A stretch of 64,000 bases of DNA from Neurospora crassa OR74A (lineage: Eukaryota; Ascomycota; Sordariomycetes; Sordariales; Sordariaceae): assembly GCF_000182925.2 (NCBI RefSeq), contig NC_026506.1, positions 2,356,001 to 2,420,000 on the forward strand, in the 5' to 3' direction. The notes beneath the pieces were generated by a model. That model saw only the letters and a list, made by a program, of their open reading frames with translations, was not told the DNA's origin and made no database searches. How positions within the stretch are numbered: the stretch's first letter is position 1; each line of letters opens with the position of its first letter. Both the position numbers and the translations under genes were made by a program. Shown one piece after another: positions 33,539 to 46,006 of this stretch.

Positions 33539-36186
33539 GGGATGAATGGATGCTGAGGGAGTGGAGGAGTAATGGAAGTGTGGCGATCGAGTTATATCGA
33601 CCAGCCTACTCCAGAGATGATGGATGATGGCGTAGAGTCAATGGTTAACATGGGATGTCTTCAAGTATGTTCATGGAAGCCATCTGCATGAGGATTTCGC
33701 ATTTTAAACAACCACTTCCTGCGATCAGTTTATACCTACATGATGTTTCCATTCCTTGTTTTGTAATTTCATTGATTCAAACTCGCTTACGATCACAATC
33801 ATCAGTTCGAATGGTAACTCATCAACAGAACATCAGACCAAAGCCGGCAAAAGTCAGAATGAGTGATCGTGACCCTTAAACCACATCATAATTCATCTGC
33901 TCTTACTTTCGCTGCGGATTCTAATGGTCCGTCGTCTTTCCTTTGATATTCCTCTCCTTTTCTTCGCCGTCTGCTTCTTGCTACGGACCTAGATACTTAC
34001 ACTGACAATCGACCCGCTGAATGCCCCTATTTTATTCTTTACAGGTTACACTGCATAGGCGAGAATAGAGACTACATGGCCAGACATTTTTTCTTTCTTT
34101 TGGTAGGTATGATTCTATGCATCATATAACAACGCAACGGGCAATCCTATTGCGTGTCAGCCTACGGACACGTGCTAGTATCACAACTCTGCAACAACGA
34201 CAACTACCACTGAGTCGAGTTAAAGATGTCATGAATATGATTCTTCCGCTGTTGGTTTCATTTTTGTTTTTCATCTGTTTGTTTGGGGAAAAAAATTGAA
34301 AATAAAAAAAACCTTTTTTTTTTCTATTAAAAAAGGAAAAAAAAAGAAAAAGAAAATTGCCATTCAAAATTAGACTACAATGACTATGTGGCACCAACTT
34401 CAAAGTCCCATAGAATGGGAAAAACCCGTATTCTCTCATCTGGCTGGCATATACGCCTAGTGTAACAGCCACAGCCAAAGTGTGACAACGCGCATATCTT
34501 CTCCTACATCCTTCAAGACGTTCAACAACGGTCCCCCCCTTGCCAATTCATAATCATGAGGTCAGCATGATAGCTGCGAATCCAGGCCATCACACTCGAA
34601 GGACGTTTGATCGCCAAGGAGGCTTGTTTCTGCCGTTCGTCCTAGGACAAGTCAAAAGCTGCTGGCATACCATCGCAGTGGATTGTGTTAATGTGTCTAC
34701 TCGGAGGTAACCGATTGCAGGAGATCAGTTTCTGCTCTGGACCTCGAATATCCAAGATTAAAGGCTTTCACCCGCTCGACCCAGTGGAAAAGTAGCCGCC
34801 TATGCTACCTGGCGAAACCGATGTGAAAGGCAATATTCCAAAAAAATTTGTCATCTTGCAACGTTGTTGTTTCCAGAAATAGGCACAGAAAGAAGACGAA
34901 AGATCAACGGTATCAAATGTCCCTGGAACAGCAAGAGAATTTGACTCCAGTTTGATTACCACGTGTGTGTTGTCCTATAAGTCGTCATGATTGTAGCCGC
35001 TTGACTATAAATATGATGTGTCGGTGGAGATGAGGGGAGAAAGCAGGGAGGGAAAGTGTGATGCCGAAGGGTAGGACACTTGGCTTCGAGAAAAAGGGTT
35101 GGGCTGCGAGATGAGTATTTTGTGACGACGCTAATGTCTGCAAGTAGTTATCGAGGTTAACTCAAGGCCGTTGGACTGCCAGGGATGCATATATTTCCGA
35201 GGGTTTCTCTGTATTTGTATTATGGGTGGGCGGCAAGGCTTGGGGATACATAAATAGGTCGTGATGCTGGAAGCAGTGACGTTAAAAGTGGATCCGAATT
35301 GGCGCAGATACGGTGTCGAGATCTGGCACAGATGGCCACTTGGGTACTGGTACCTCTGTGCGGCTCTTCGTCATGCCCTGGACCCCAAACCGACACGACC
35401 ACGAGGCATGGCTTTTGGAAACTACTTACCAGCATGGCTTCGGCTAAGTGTGATGAAGGAACCGTTGACGCAGATGCCCATCTTGGGATGCGGAGAACGG
35501 GTAGATGTGACAGAACGCTGGGTACCCTGGCACTGGGGAGGTAGGGAAGCAGAACAAAGAGAAGGGTCGGGTTTGGTGTTCTATATTTGGCCAGCCAAGC
35601 GACGATACCGATGATCCGGCTTGACGTAACGGCGATGACCCAAGCAGATACCCGATGGTGTTGAGACAAGCCAGCCACAACCGCCAACGCTGCATTAGAA
35701 GCCTTTTGAGCCGCCCAGGGAAGCGCCGTGCCTCTGGCTGCGTTGCATGTCCATCATGAACTAGCAAGGCTAGTCCAATGCCCTCGACGTTTGTTCCCTG
35801 ATACAGAAGGATCAAGGGAGCAGTTGTTCGAAGCCGTTTTGTGGATGTAGGCGTTCGGCGCATAGATGGACCGTAGGTAGACATAGCCCAGCGCTTGACT
35901 TGATACTGTATGCATAGCATCGATCCAATGTTGACAGTAGTGTTGACAAGGGATAAAGCACAACGTGTCACCGTGCACGTCAAGTGTGGCTAGTAGAAGT
36001 CACGGTGTAGTGGTGACTGTAAGAGATGGCATATGCGAGCATGGGAGTCGAGGGATGGCTATAGACGGCTGTGTTTGGCTGACCAGACACTGGAGAGACT
36101 GTTAGGCGCCCGATGGTCTACAGGTAACTGACTTATCTCAACTTACGGGTGGCAGTTGGAAGAGTTCTATAAGTGCAGAAGACGGG

Positions 36187-36204
36187 AACGGTGGTTAACA
36201 ACGG
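36187..36204. repeat. Copy 1 of an 18-nt direct repeat
   Basis: AACGGTGGTTAACAACGG, identical to 40322-40339. It contains a GTTAAC palindrome. The flanks are not similar. Confidence 0.7.
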
Positions 36205-39200
36205 GCAATAGAACGAAGTCGTGCTGTTGACACCAAAATAGTTCATAGGGCGCTTAGGAACATTGATGTGGGTTCGTGGAGTAGGTAAACATCGAAGCCT
36301 TGGCAGGGGCATCGAAACAGTGAAGGGCGGCTAAGAACCGAGGCCGCGGCGGCTCCAGCGAATCGCGAAGCGGCTGGAGTCTTTAAAAGCACCGACCTCA
36401 GCCAATCACAGGACAGGGAGAGGACTTGGTTGCGTGTATTGAGACCCTCGCCGTGTTTTAAAAGGGCTTATTTTATCATCGAGTACTGGCTTTGACTGTG
36501 TTCTCGTCGTTGACGTCGTACTTTTTTAGTGGTGATATGGGACACAAGATGTCAACGAAGAAAAGAAAGAAAATGAATCGTGGATTGAATCGAAGAAAGG
36601 AGATCATTGAGCATGCCTGTCGCTGTGGAACGATGGAGAGATGTGCCTGAAAAAGCCGGGCCAGGCCTGCCACCACCCTACGGTGACCTATGCTCGGGCC
36701 TGACGCTACTTACTTGCGAATGGGGGCAACCGTCGCGACAACCGAATGGTAGGTATACTACACTATGAGTGTACTGGAGGCGACCTTGGTGTGACATGGA
36801 GATTTTTCCCACTAGTCTCGGATTTTTTTATGGTTCAACCCTGGTTTGATTGTTAACGTGGTTCCTGCGACAGAGTTGCAAAGAGTGCGTCGGGAAGTTC
36901 CGCGCTAACAAACAAACCAGGGTTGATGCGTACACCAGTCGCAACCTCAACCCCTCGCCCAACCAGCACCACCTGTGACATTTTTGTTTTTGGCAGGGAC
37001 GGAATGGCAACATGACAACATGGATTGCTGTTGCCTCCTTTGGACAATGTCCGTCATTTTCCTGCTGAAGAATTAATGGAGGCCATGGCGGTGAGTGAGA
37101 TCTTGCGAAATGCTGAACCGGGGCAGGTGCGTACGTACCTCTTACGTTTTCTGTTGACTTGCCGTTCCAGTCGTTTGCTGTTGCCTCGCTCGTCCAAATT
37201 TGTCGGTACCTCTTTCCAACTGCTTCCCAAAGGAACTGAACCAGCAACAGCACAGCAGGCACATGCATGGTCTTGCACTTTGCAAACAAAGATTTCCATC
37301 TAGTCTCGTCCTGCCTCCTCCCTTCTCCCACATCCGGATCCAGGTCCGCTTGGGCCTTCATCATGTGCCAGACTCTTTTGGATGTTTCAACATGACTGTC
37401 AATTCGCGAGCTTTTATTTTTCTACCCATCCTAAGAGCCCAAGACAGTCCCTGCGGAGGCGCCAAAAGCGTCGTCGGAAACGAAGAAACGAGGAAACAAC
37501 TGTGACGACAGGCAGACAGGCCACTGGTCACTGGTCACTACCTCTACACACCCTGTCGCCCCCATGAACCCCAAGGCCCCAAGTCTCAGACGGGGTCGTC
37601 GATGGTTCATCGCAACATTGTCAGAGCAGCACTGACCAAGGCGGAATCAAGCCGTCCTCGACAGGCGATGACCCCTGAATCTCCAAATTCTCGATGGTAC
37701 GCAAGGTGGGGAGACAACAGACAGGCTATGTACTAAGTCTAGGACAGGCAATCGCTCAGACTTTTGTTTCGTCACGCAAAGTGTCTGTAGTTGTCCCTAT
37801 GTGGGACGCTTGGGTGTTTCATGTTATAAGACTAGGATGGCTGATTGAGGGCAATGTAAGTTGTCGACACCAGGATCAATCTCCCCAACATTGCCTTGGA
37901 TCATGTATACTGATTCTCATAATACATAGAACTCCAAGGCCCTCTCGTTGGGTGCTTGAGCCGCTACATATGCAGCTCCTTCACCACATCACAAGTGGTG
38001 AACCTGCTCTCTGCACAACACGGGACTGTGGACAGTGAGTTCCAAAATCCTTTTCTGCAGGCTCAGAATCAAAAGATCCACCTAGCTGGATCTGATATGC
38101 CAAATCCTACCAGGGACCACACATATCGGCCAGTGTGTGACGAACAGCACGCATATACCAGTGGACAGCTGGTAAACTGTGTGATCTGCTGGCAGCCCGT
38201 CGCAGCTGTATGGTAAATCTCGAAAACCACAATCTTGAAAGCTCCGGACACACATCATCCCCTTCGAGTCTTCTTGTCTGTAAAGGGCATGGTCGGGTAC
38301 CAGTCACGACTTGTTTCTAAGAATGGGCCTTCATCTGACCTTTCATAGGCCGCACGTATCCAGCTTTCATCCAATCATGTCCTGGTCAAAGTAACCAATC
38401 GCACCTCAACCTTTGGCGGTAAACATCCCGAGAAGATGCGCTAGTAACAACGAGCCCGGTATTGATTACATAGCACGCGCGACGACAGTCCTTGGTGGTG
38501 ACAGCTGCCGCAACTCCCACACTTGCTGACACGGAAATTTTCGAACCGGGCGGAATGCGACTACAATATACATCTACTTGACATTTACTTCGACAATCTT
38601 CCCATATGGAACCAAAGAACTCCGCACCTTGGTCTCCTATGAGCAGGTCCGCGCGTTTCTATATTTGACGCTGAACTTGCCAACACAAGGAACTCCCCTG
38701 GCTGTAATGGCATGCTGAACACCATCTCCCACCCTATCTGCTACATATGACGTACATAAGAAACCCCAAAGAAGACACCCGGGAACAGTGCTATGATCAA
38801 ACGTTGCCATGAGAGCACCACAATCAAGTTATGAGGCAACTTTCAGTACGCCGTTATGGTTGCATTCTGGCAGGTGGTTCAACCCTCTCAGCAGCATGCT
38901 ACTTTTGGACAATTGGCCTAATCTGGCTGCCGGAGGGCATCTCCAGGTGGAAGACTCTAAGCTGGAGGACCTCATGCCGAATTGTACAGTTATCGTGAAC
39001 TCTTATGGCTAAAAAGACCCGACCAAGATCACCGTTCCGGCTGTGACGTTCGGCACTTTGGCCTGAACGGTTTTACCGATCTACACTGCCCTCTTCCGCC
39101 TACTCAATACGGGCTGTTGTCCGCCAATCCCTGTACAAGCCAGCCGCCGTCGCTACTGGTGTAAGAAACGGCGTTTAACAACGCTTACCAGTTTCACTTG

Positions 39201-40321
39201 ATGTCCACACATTGTGCTTTGCTAGCTGGCGATGCGGCATTCTTCAGAACACATTTTATCGGTGTTACCCTACCAAGCCTGCCTGCGTTAGCTGCCACAA
39301 GTCATCGCTGCTCCTATAGCGTCCTGTACGCACCAAACGCAGGGGCATGAGAGGACTGAGAATAACACGTCGCGCCATATTAAGTGGAACCATCCCCTGT
39401 TTTATACTTCCTATTGGTTACATTCCTGTGAGACTTGACTTCCCTTCACGCTCTCACTCACCATTCGTCTCGGTATCGATGATTCAGCCTAATGCCTATA
39501 GTTTGCGGGCAAGGCGAGGCGTCAGTCTTAAGGGCACGAGGAGGCTTTGGAGCACCCAAGATGAAAGAAGAAGGTTCGATTCGTTTCTTCAAAGATGGAG
39601 TTAACTCAAATCTTACGGGCGGCAGTAATGCTCGAGCACGATGGCCGTACTGATTGCAGAGGATTACTCTACACGAGCATGCCAATCACGTCCAAGTAAA
39701 AGAACAAAAAGAAAGAAAAAATCAAACAGAAATAAAGGTCTGGCACAGTGGTACATTCGCCCACGAGTTCGCCGAGCAGGGCGAATGCAACGGTAATTGA
39801 TGCTCGTCATCTGCTCGATGATCGACTAGCCAGTAACCAAAGAACCAACAGCGAGTCCATCCATGCTGTTTGATGCTAAAGTACGAATTGGATCATGGCG
39901 AAGACTGGGGGTTCAATCCTACACAGTGAACTTCTGAATGCCTGGCCAGCCTCGTTTTCAGAATTTAACAGGCGCAGCAGAGCAGATGTGGGCCAAGGCA
40001 AGTTTATTCCAAACCCTATAATCATCCATAGCGTGGTCATCACATATCTGATGCTGATATTTAGAAACCAGTTCGCTAAGATGCAAAGTGGCGAACGGCC
40101 CGTGGTCCTCTCTCAACCACCGTTAGCCACTGCAAGTCTGGCAATGTCACGCGATATGCCCTGTCAAGTTGGATGAGATATGCCGCTCTTGAACACCAGC
40201 TTGCGCTTTGGGAAGACTATAGGTCCTGCCCATCAGAGGCTCGATTGTAAGAGCAGGATCCTTGTGCAAGAACCATGTGCCGAAGGAGGATCAGGGGGTG
40301 GGAGTCGAGCATGGTATTGAA

Positions 40322-40339
40322 AACGGTGGTTAACAACGG
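40322..40339. repeat. Copy 2 of an 18-nt direct repeat
   Basis: Identical to 36187-36204, in the same orientation. Confidence 0.7.
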
Positions 40340-42244
40340 CGACTCGTCAGCAATTTGCACATCTGAAGCGGTCGCGGTTGTCGTTGCCCAGGGTATTGAC
40401 ACTAGCAGCGACTTCAAATGTCCCTGGTCAGGCTGCTGCTCCTTGGTAAACCGTCAGTCCGATGCGGTTACCAAAGCCTTCAGAGTCGGGCGAACCAATG
40501 CCAGTGTGTGTTGGCCATCGGACAGGGTACCGATACAGGGACGACCGAGGTCGAAGGCCAGCAGTCCACCTATCCACCCCTGAACAGGCGCCATGTCACC
40601 CAATAGACTGGTGGTGTTCTCGACACACCCCGTACCGTTCTAGCGACGCTCGTTTGCCCTTTCGCTTCTCCCTATGTACACTAGTAGGGGATGGTGGAGA
40701 AATTGAATCGTTGACGGATCTACTGCGTACGGCGTACGGTGTACCGTAGTAAAAGCGATGTTGCGCACAGTAGATTTGACAATGAGGCCTCACTTTCCGT
40801 CACTTTTACCACTCCCATCAACCGGGAGGAACCATTCAGAAACGTCGTCATCTGTTTTTTTTTCTTCTTCTCATGACCTCATACGGTCTTTGATGTACAC
40901 TACCATCCCAGCGGTGCACGGTTTGGCCGGAGATCTAGGTAGTTGGTGGTGCTGCCTCCCAGTGCGGCCGCTTCCCGCTCGCTTCCCGCTCACGGACACC
41001 AGTGATCAGGGCATCATTGATCAGGCTGGCGCGGTGCGCCCCTCCATATGTACTTGGTCTCGTCACTCCGGGCTTCTCCGCCATTGCCTAGAGCTGGCTG
41101 TTGCTAGAGGCACATTCCACTTGCAAGAAGATACATGGACTCTTCTAATCGACCAGAACCGTGGCAGCAAAGGACATTTCTTTATTTGCACCATGTTGAG
41201 AAGAAGTAGAAGCAGGCAGGCTGGGCTAGAAGTGGATGGATGTTTTCGGTCATACAAGCTGCGCGGATACCGGCCACTTGCTAGCGATACACGAGGCCCA
41301 TTTCGGTTATGTGTTCCCGGCAGCGGTCGAACAGACGCATAATCGCGCGTTAAATGGACACCAAGCGCTCCGCAATTACATACAACGAGGAGGTGTGCGT
41401 CTACCAGGCTCTCCAGCACCAGCAACTCTACACTTATCATCCAGATCCTCACCACGTACCTAGTACTTGTTGATGAAAGCTCCGACCATCTGCTCCCTCG
41501 TGCGTTTCCTGCTTACCAAGCGTTAAGAAGGTGAACAGCGCGGTCGGCATTGGTTGAGCTGAATGGGTAGTTCTACCTATATCCGAGTTGCTGCATGCTG
41601 GCCGCGTCTCTGGATTCCATCCGTTGCGGGGGTGTTTTTCAAGGTCGCAAAGGCCGAGGAAAAGGCGCGCCAAACAGCCCGAGTCTTACATGTGCATCAT
41701 CCCGGCTATCGCCATCCAGTCTTTATTCCATGGGTCTTGCTCTCTGACGTGTCATACCCTTGCTGCTCCGAAAAGGAAGACACAAAAGGAAACACAGGCT
41801 CACACGCAATCTCTCTCGCACACACGCCGAGAACTCGACCCATTACTCGCGACTTTGTTTGTTACCACATTTACACTACTACCGACGGAAACTCTGCAAC
41901 GACCGGCCCGGAGGGAAGAGCCGCCAACGGTCAAATAGATACCTGATACATGCATCAAGCCTTTGGCAATTTCCAGTATCATCAAGCGCGGACCAGTGGG
42001 CTGGTTGGTCATTCGAGTTAGCAAGCATCTCGTCGTACTTGAAGGACGTTTCGTTGCTGGCATTCAGGACGCAGCCAGTCTTCGCAGTATAGATCTGGGT
42101 CCGTTGTAGAACGCGTTGCTGAGAGAGGTCGGTCGGTGTTTCTTTTGTTCCTTTTCGTTGACAACAAGACTCGGTTCCTGTCGGTCCATCTCGTCACATT
42201 GTTTCTCTGTACGCTGTGCCCCGTGTCGGGTCGCTCTGTCACAT

Positions 42245-42246
<2 letters not shown>

Positions 42247-42278
<32 letters not shown>
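42247..42278. repeat. 32-nt poly-T tract
   Basis: An uninterrupted T run about 1.5 kb upstream of the Zn2Cys6 gene start. It may be nucleosome-depleting or simply length-variable. Confidence 0.9.
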
Positions 42279-43738
42279 CTTCCTGCTCGGGTCTCGTACC
42301 AAGTCTTGCAAGTACACTGTACAGCGTTCAGGTTCCGTCCCGTTTGTGTTTGTATCCTTCACAGCACACATACACACACACACATCCCATTTCACAAGGC
42401 CGGGCACTCCAAGCACTCAGTCCCATACATACCACACCCGTAATCCGGGGTTCCATCGATTGGGACCATTGGGACCTTGATTGAGACTGCAGCCATTCAT
42501 TGGCATTCCGCCCATCCACCCACGCACGCAGCCACGCTCTCAACCTACCTCCACTGCTGCTGCTGCCGCGGCAAGGTACAAGTACCTCGCCTGGGCACCG
42601 CGGCGCTGCCAAGCCTACCAAGCTGCGACTGGGCCCATTTGGGCTTTGGAGCTTCTGAGCATTCGGTTTGGTGGGTCGTGGCCCTGCAGCACAACCCAAC
42701 ATTCTCGAGTCCACACCCATAGCTACCCCAGAAGGGGTCATCGGCAGCTGGCCAGTGTCAGTCAAGAGAAAGAGCGGAGCAGCTCCAGCCAGCTAGCGTC
42801 GAGACGAGGATAGTGCTTCCAGCCCGGAGCCACCTTACTGCCCCCCGTAGCCAGGCGAGCCCGGCCAGGGAGCTCCTCCCACGCCGAGTTGCGCAGAGGG
42901 CAGTCTCCAGTCCAGAATCGCAACCTCCGAAAGAAAGGGTCCATCCTCGCTCCGTTGCTTGTTGCCTTTGTTGGCGGCCACCACTCAACCCGGCCTGGGG
43001 AAAAGCATCCCACATAGGTAGCGCCCCTGCAGCCACCATCATACATACCTTACATACCTCTACCTATCTGCTCCTCACCTCACACGCATCTAGAGAAAGG
43101 CACACGGCCAACCCCCCCCCCCGTCACTCCGTCACCCCCCCGCCTCCACTACCTACCTACACGCACGCATCGCATCCGAGAAATCCTGCAGGCTGGTCAC
43201 ACTTTTCTAACGCTGATTCATCAGGAACCTCACGATCCTCCTGCACGCAAAGAGTCCATCCACCTTCTTTGGGTACAGGTTGAGGGGTTCTGTTTGCCCT
43301 GCGTACTACCTTATATCAACGCCGGGCCGTCGTGTTCTGCACCGCTGTCCGTCGTCTCCGACTGACGGAGACTTGGTATTGGGCATCTTCCACTCACATA
43401 GCTCCCCGTCTGCATTCTCACACTTGAACCCCAGAGGTCACTATTTCCATTTTTCATCCATCACCAACTCCCACTTTGTCTCAACAGCGCCTATTGCCTA
43501 CATCAGCCGTACCGATTTCGACCTCTCACATACACTGAACGGCATCAACTCCGGGGACGTCGTCCTTCATCTCACGCGTTGCGTTTCCATCATTGGTCCA
43601 TACTCCAACAATTCGATCACCCGCCTTCAACCCAGGAAGCAGCTACGCCTCTGCGCACGATCATTGGGGTTTGGGCGTAAAGGACGCCAGCAGGGAACAT
43701 TTGCTGGAATCCAAAATATATCGGCATCACCATCACAC

Positions 43739-46006
43739 ATGACGACTTTCACAGCTCTAAATGGGTCATCGCCCAGGCCAACTGAGATCTCCAATGGTGC
43801 TCGGGAGCTTGAACGCGGAAACGGACAGTCTGCTGGTCCAGACCCAAGATCCGCTAGTGATGTTGCAGTCAGCCAGAGAGAACGGGACCGGGAAAACTGG
43901 GGCACTTCAACCCGTGAAAGGCATCCGTATCCTGTGACTAATTACCACGATGCTGAACCTGCCCCAAAACGGATGCGGACAGATTCCGATTCTCACTCTC
44001 CCAGGCGGGAGCACAGGCCTTCACCCATTTCCACTGAGCGGCCCGACAAGTTCGAAAGAACAGAGAGAACTCCCATTGAACGGACCGAAAGGTTGGAAAG
44101 AACGGAAAGAATGGAGAGAGTGGAGAGGCCTGAAGTAACAGAGAAGGCGGAGCAATATGAACCCCCACGGCCTCCGTCCAACCCCCATGACCGCTATCCG
44201 TCTCCCCAAAAGGAAGGATATCGTGGTTACGAAAATCGTGAGAGCGATGACCGATGGCGCTCTCAGCAGGCCAGAAGTGAGAGGAACGCAAGCTACGATG
44301 CAGCTTACTCGGCCGGGCCAGTATCCGGCCAGTCCGAGGAGCCGATGGGCGAACATATGCGCAGAGCGACCAGTCAAGCAGACAGCGGCGACTACGAAAA
44401 TCAGAGCCCCGATGGTGACGAAAACCGCTACTCGGATCAGTACACGCCTGAGCAGCGCAGAGATGGCACCGTTCAGTCCGACCCCAAGAAGCGGAAACGC
44501 AATTTCAGTAATCGGACGAAAACCGGTTGCCTGACGTGCAGGAGGCGCAAAAAGAAGTGTGATGAGACAAAGCCTCAGTGTGAGTTTGGAATTTGACCAT
44601 GAATTCGCCCTTGTGTCATCTAACAGTTATCAAGGTACCAACTGCATCAAGGGTTCATTCCAATGTGCTGGTTACCCACCACAGAGGGGTAACTGGCAGA
44701 AGCCTGAGAGCAAGCCAACCCAAGTCAACATCGAGTCCAAGGATCCCAACTATGTCCCTCTTGGAGCATATGGGATGCCGCAGCAACCGATCCCTCCTTA
44801 CACCAGCAACACTGCTCCGATATTGAGCCAACCAAAGCAGCGCGAGCCTTTCCCGATGGCGCGTGGGCAGCAACCCACTCTCCGCATCACACCGCCTCAA
44901 GGACGGCCTCTTCAAAGCGACGACGACCGGCTCACGGCATCAACTCTTCCTAGTGCATCGGTTATTAGCCCAGACAACAAACTGTCCGCCCTCTCAGCTT
45001 ATCCTTCAAACGTCTTCCCCACGCCCATCAGTGCCCGGACGCCCCTTAGAGAGTATGCAAGAGTGCCCCCGCTCCACGATTTGACGAGGACAGACCCTGA
45101 CCACCAACCACCGCCGCCACCACCGCCTCCTCAAAGCGCCATTTCCGCACATCCTCCATACAACCTTCATGGTAGCCGAACGGACACGCCAACATCAGCG
45201 GTCCAGCCTCTAATCACATCTCAGCCACCTTCAAGTGCCGTACAGGCGACTGCGCAGCTAGCACTATCCCATGCGCAGTCGCATACTCCGTCCAGCGCTA
45301 CCGTGCCCCCCGTACGAAGGGAGAAAGACGAGATGATCAGTGGACGAGCCTTTTATCCCTTCGACAAGGAGCTTGTGCTAGAACGCGAGAGATGCAATGC
45401 AGCTTGTTGGAGATTCAACAACTCGACCAATCCTAACATTGGCGTATCACCTGCTGAACGCGCCCGACTTTTCAAAGAGATCTTGCACCCACGCGAAGGT
45501 GTTCAGTTGACGCCCAACCAGCTATCCCCCATAGGCCGTATTGGTCATGTTGGTGATAACGTTTCGGTCGAGGCCCCGTTCAACTGTGACTATGGGTACA
45601 ACATCTCCATTGGCAATAACGTGTCTATCGGCCGGAACTGCCTGATTACCGACTCTTGCGAGGTACGCATTGGGCACAATGTGATTATCAGCCCGAATGT
45701 CAACATCTACACAAACAGCTGCTACACAGACTGGAGGCGCCGTGATGGGCACAGGGGTGCGCAGTTTGGCAAGCCAGTCATCATTGACGACGATGTCTGG
45801 ATTGCGGCAAACGTGGTCATCTTGCCCGGTGTAAAGATCGGAAGGGGGTCAACGGTTGGGGCTGGGTCAATTGTTTCAAGGGTAAGTGTCAATCCCTAGT
45901 CAACCTCCAGGAGTGGGCATACTGACGAGACTATGTTTAGGACGTTGCTCCCTACAGCATCTACATTGGACGGAAAGCAAACATGCACCGCGGCATTCCA
46001 ACTTGA
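43739..46006 (+). CDS. Zn2Cys6 DNA-binding domain fused to maltose-acetyltransferase-like hexapeptide domain
   Basis: Exons 43739-44579, 44635-45881 and 45941-46006, giving 717 residues. The start at 43739 (MTTFTALNGSSPRPTE) is chosen because the in-frame extension to 43280 looks like leader sequence. Residues 1-255 are charged and repetitive (ERTERLERTERMERVER). A basic lead (KKRKRNF) precedes a perfect C-X2-C-X6-C-X6-C-X2-C-X6-C cluster at 264-291. The first intron splits the codon of its fourth Cys. A Pro/Ser-rich, poly-proline linker follows. Residues about 512-570 form a Mac domain (FYPFDKELVLERERCNAACW) and 595-717 a left-handed beta-helix of hexapeptide repeats (IGNNVSIGRNCLI, PGVKIGRGSTVGAGSIVSR, then DVAPYSIYIGRKAN). 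Acetyltransferases of this type have a catalytic His; by my alignment the position holds Cys643 (IYTNSC). It is probably a nuclear regulator whose sugar-acetyltransferase-like domain senses or scaffolds. Activity is unknown. Confidence 0.9.

Larger units (their letters stand above)
33539..43738. other. Ten-kilobase gene-poor region upstream of the Zn2Cys6-acetyltransferase gene
   Basis: No frame in this stretch resembles a known protein, although open frames up to 194 codons occur (for example near 35.2-36.0, 36.8-37.4 and 40.8-41.3 kb). It contains A/T homopolymer-rich DNA at 34.29-34.36 kb, a 32-nt T run at 42247-42278 and pyrimidine-rich DNA from 42.5 kb to the gene start. An 18-nt word is repeated at 36187 and 40322. 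Base composition is normal, so it is not an RIP relic. The part from about 42.4 kb on looks like a long promoter and 5' leader. The remainder could hold a non-coding RNA or distal control elements. Confidence 0.55.

Noticed and set aside
35220-35983. 155- and 179-codon overlapping minus-strand frames
   Set aside because: They overlap in different frames, have no recognisable domain and no convincing splice signals joining them to anything.
36828-37364. 178-codon minus-strand frame
   Set aside because: Random-looking sequence; no homology-like pattern and other frames of similar quality overlap it.
39480-39600. tRNA-like B-box (GGTTCGATTCG) and CTTAAG loop-like sequence
   Set aside because: No matching A box, acceptor stem or cloverleaf could be formed around it.
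40758-41342. 194-codon open frame on the plus strand in the gene desert
   Set aside because: Composition is erratic (rich in Arg, Ser, Leu, Cys), has no hydrophobic core pattern or family motif, and overlaps frames on the other strand of similar length.
43280-43738. In-frame N-terminal extension of the Zn2Cys6 fusion protein
   Set aside because: The 153 extra residues are uncharged, Ser/His/Pro-rich and look like translated leader; the charged protein begins at 43739. Ribosome profiling could reverse this.
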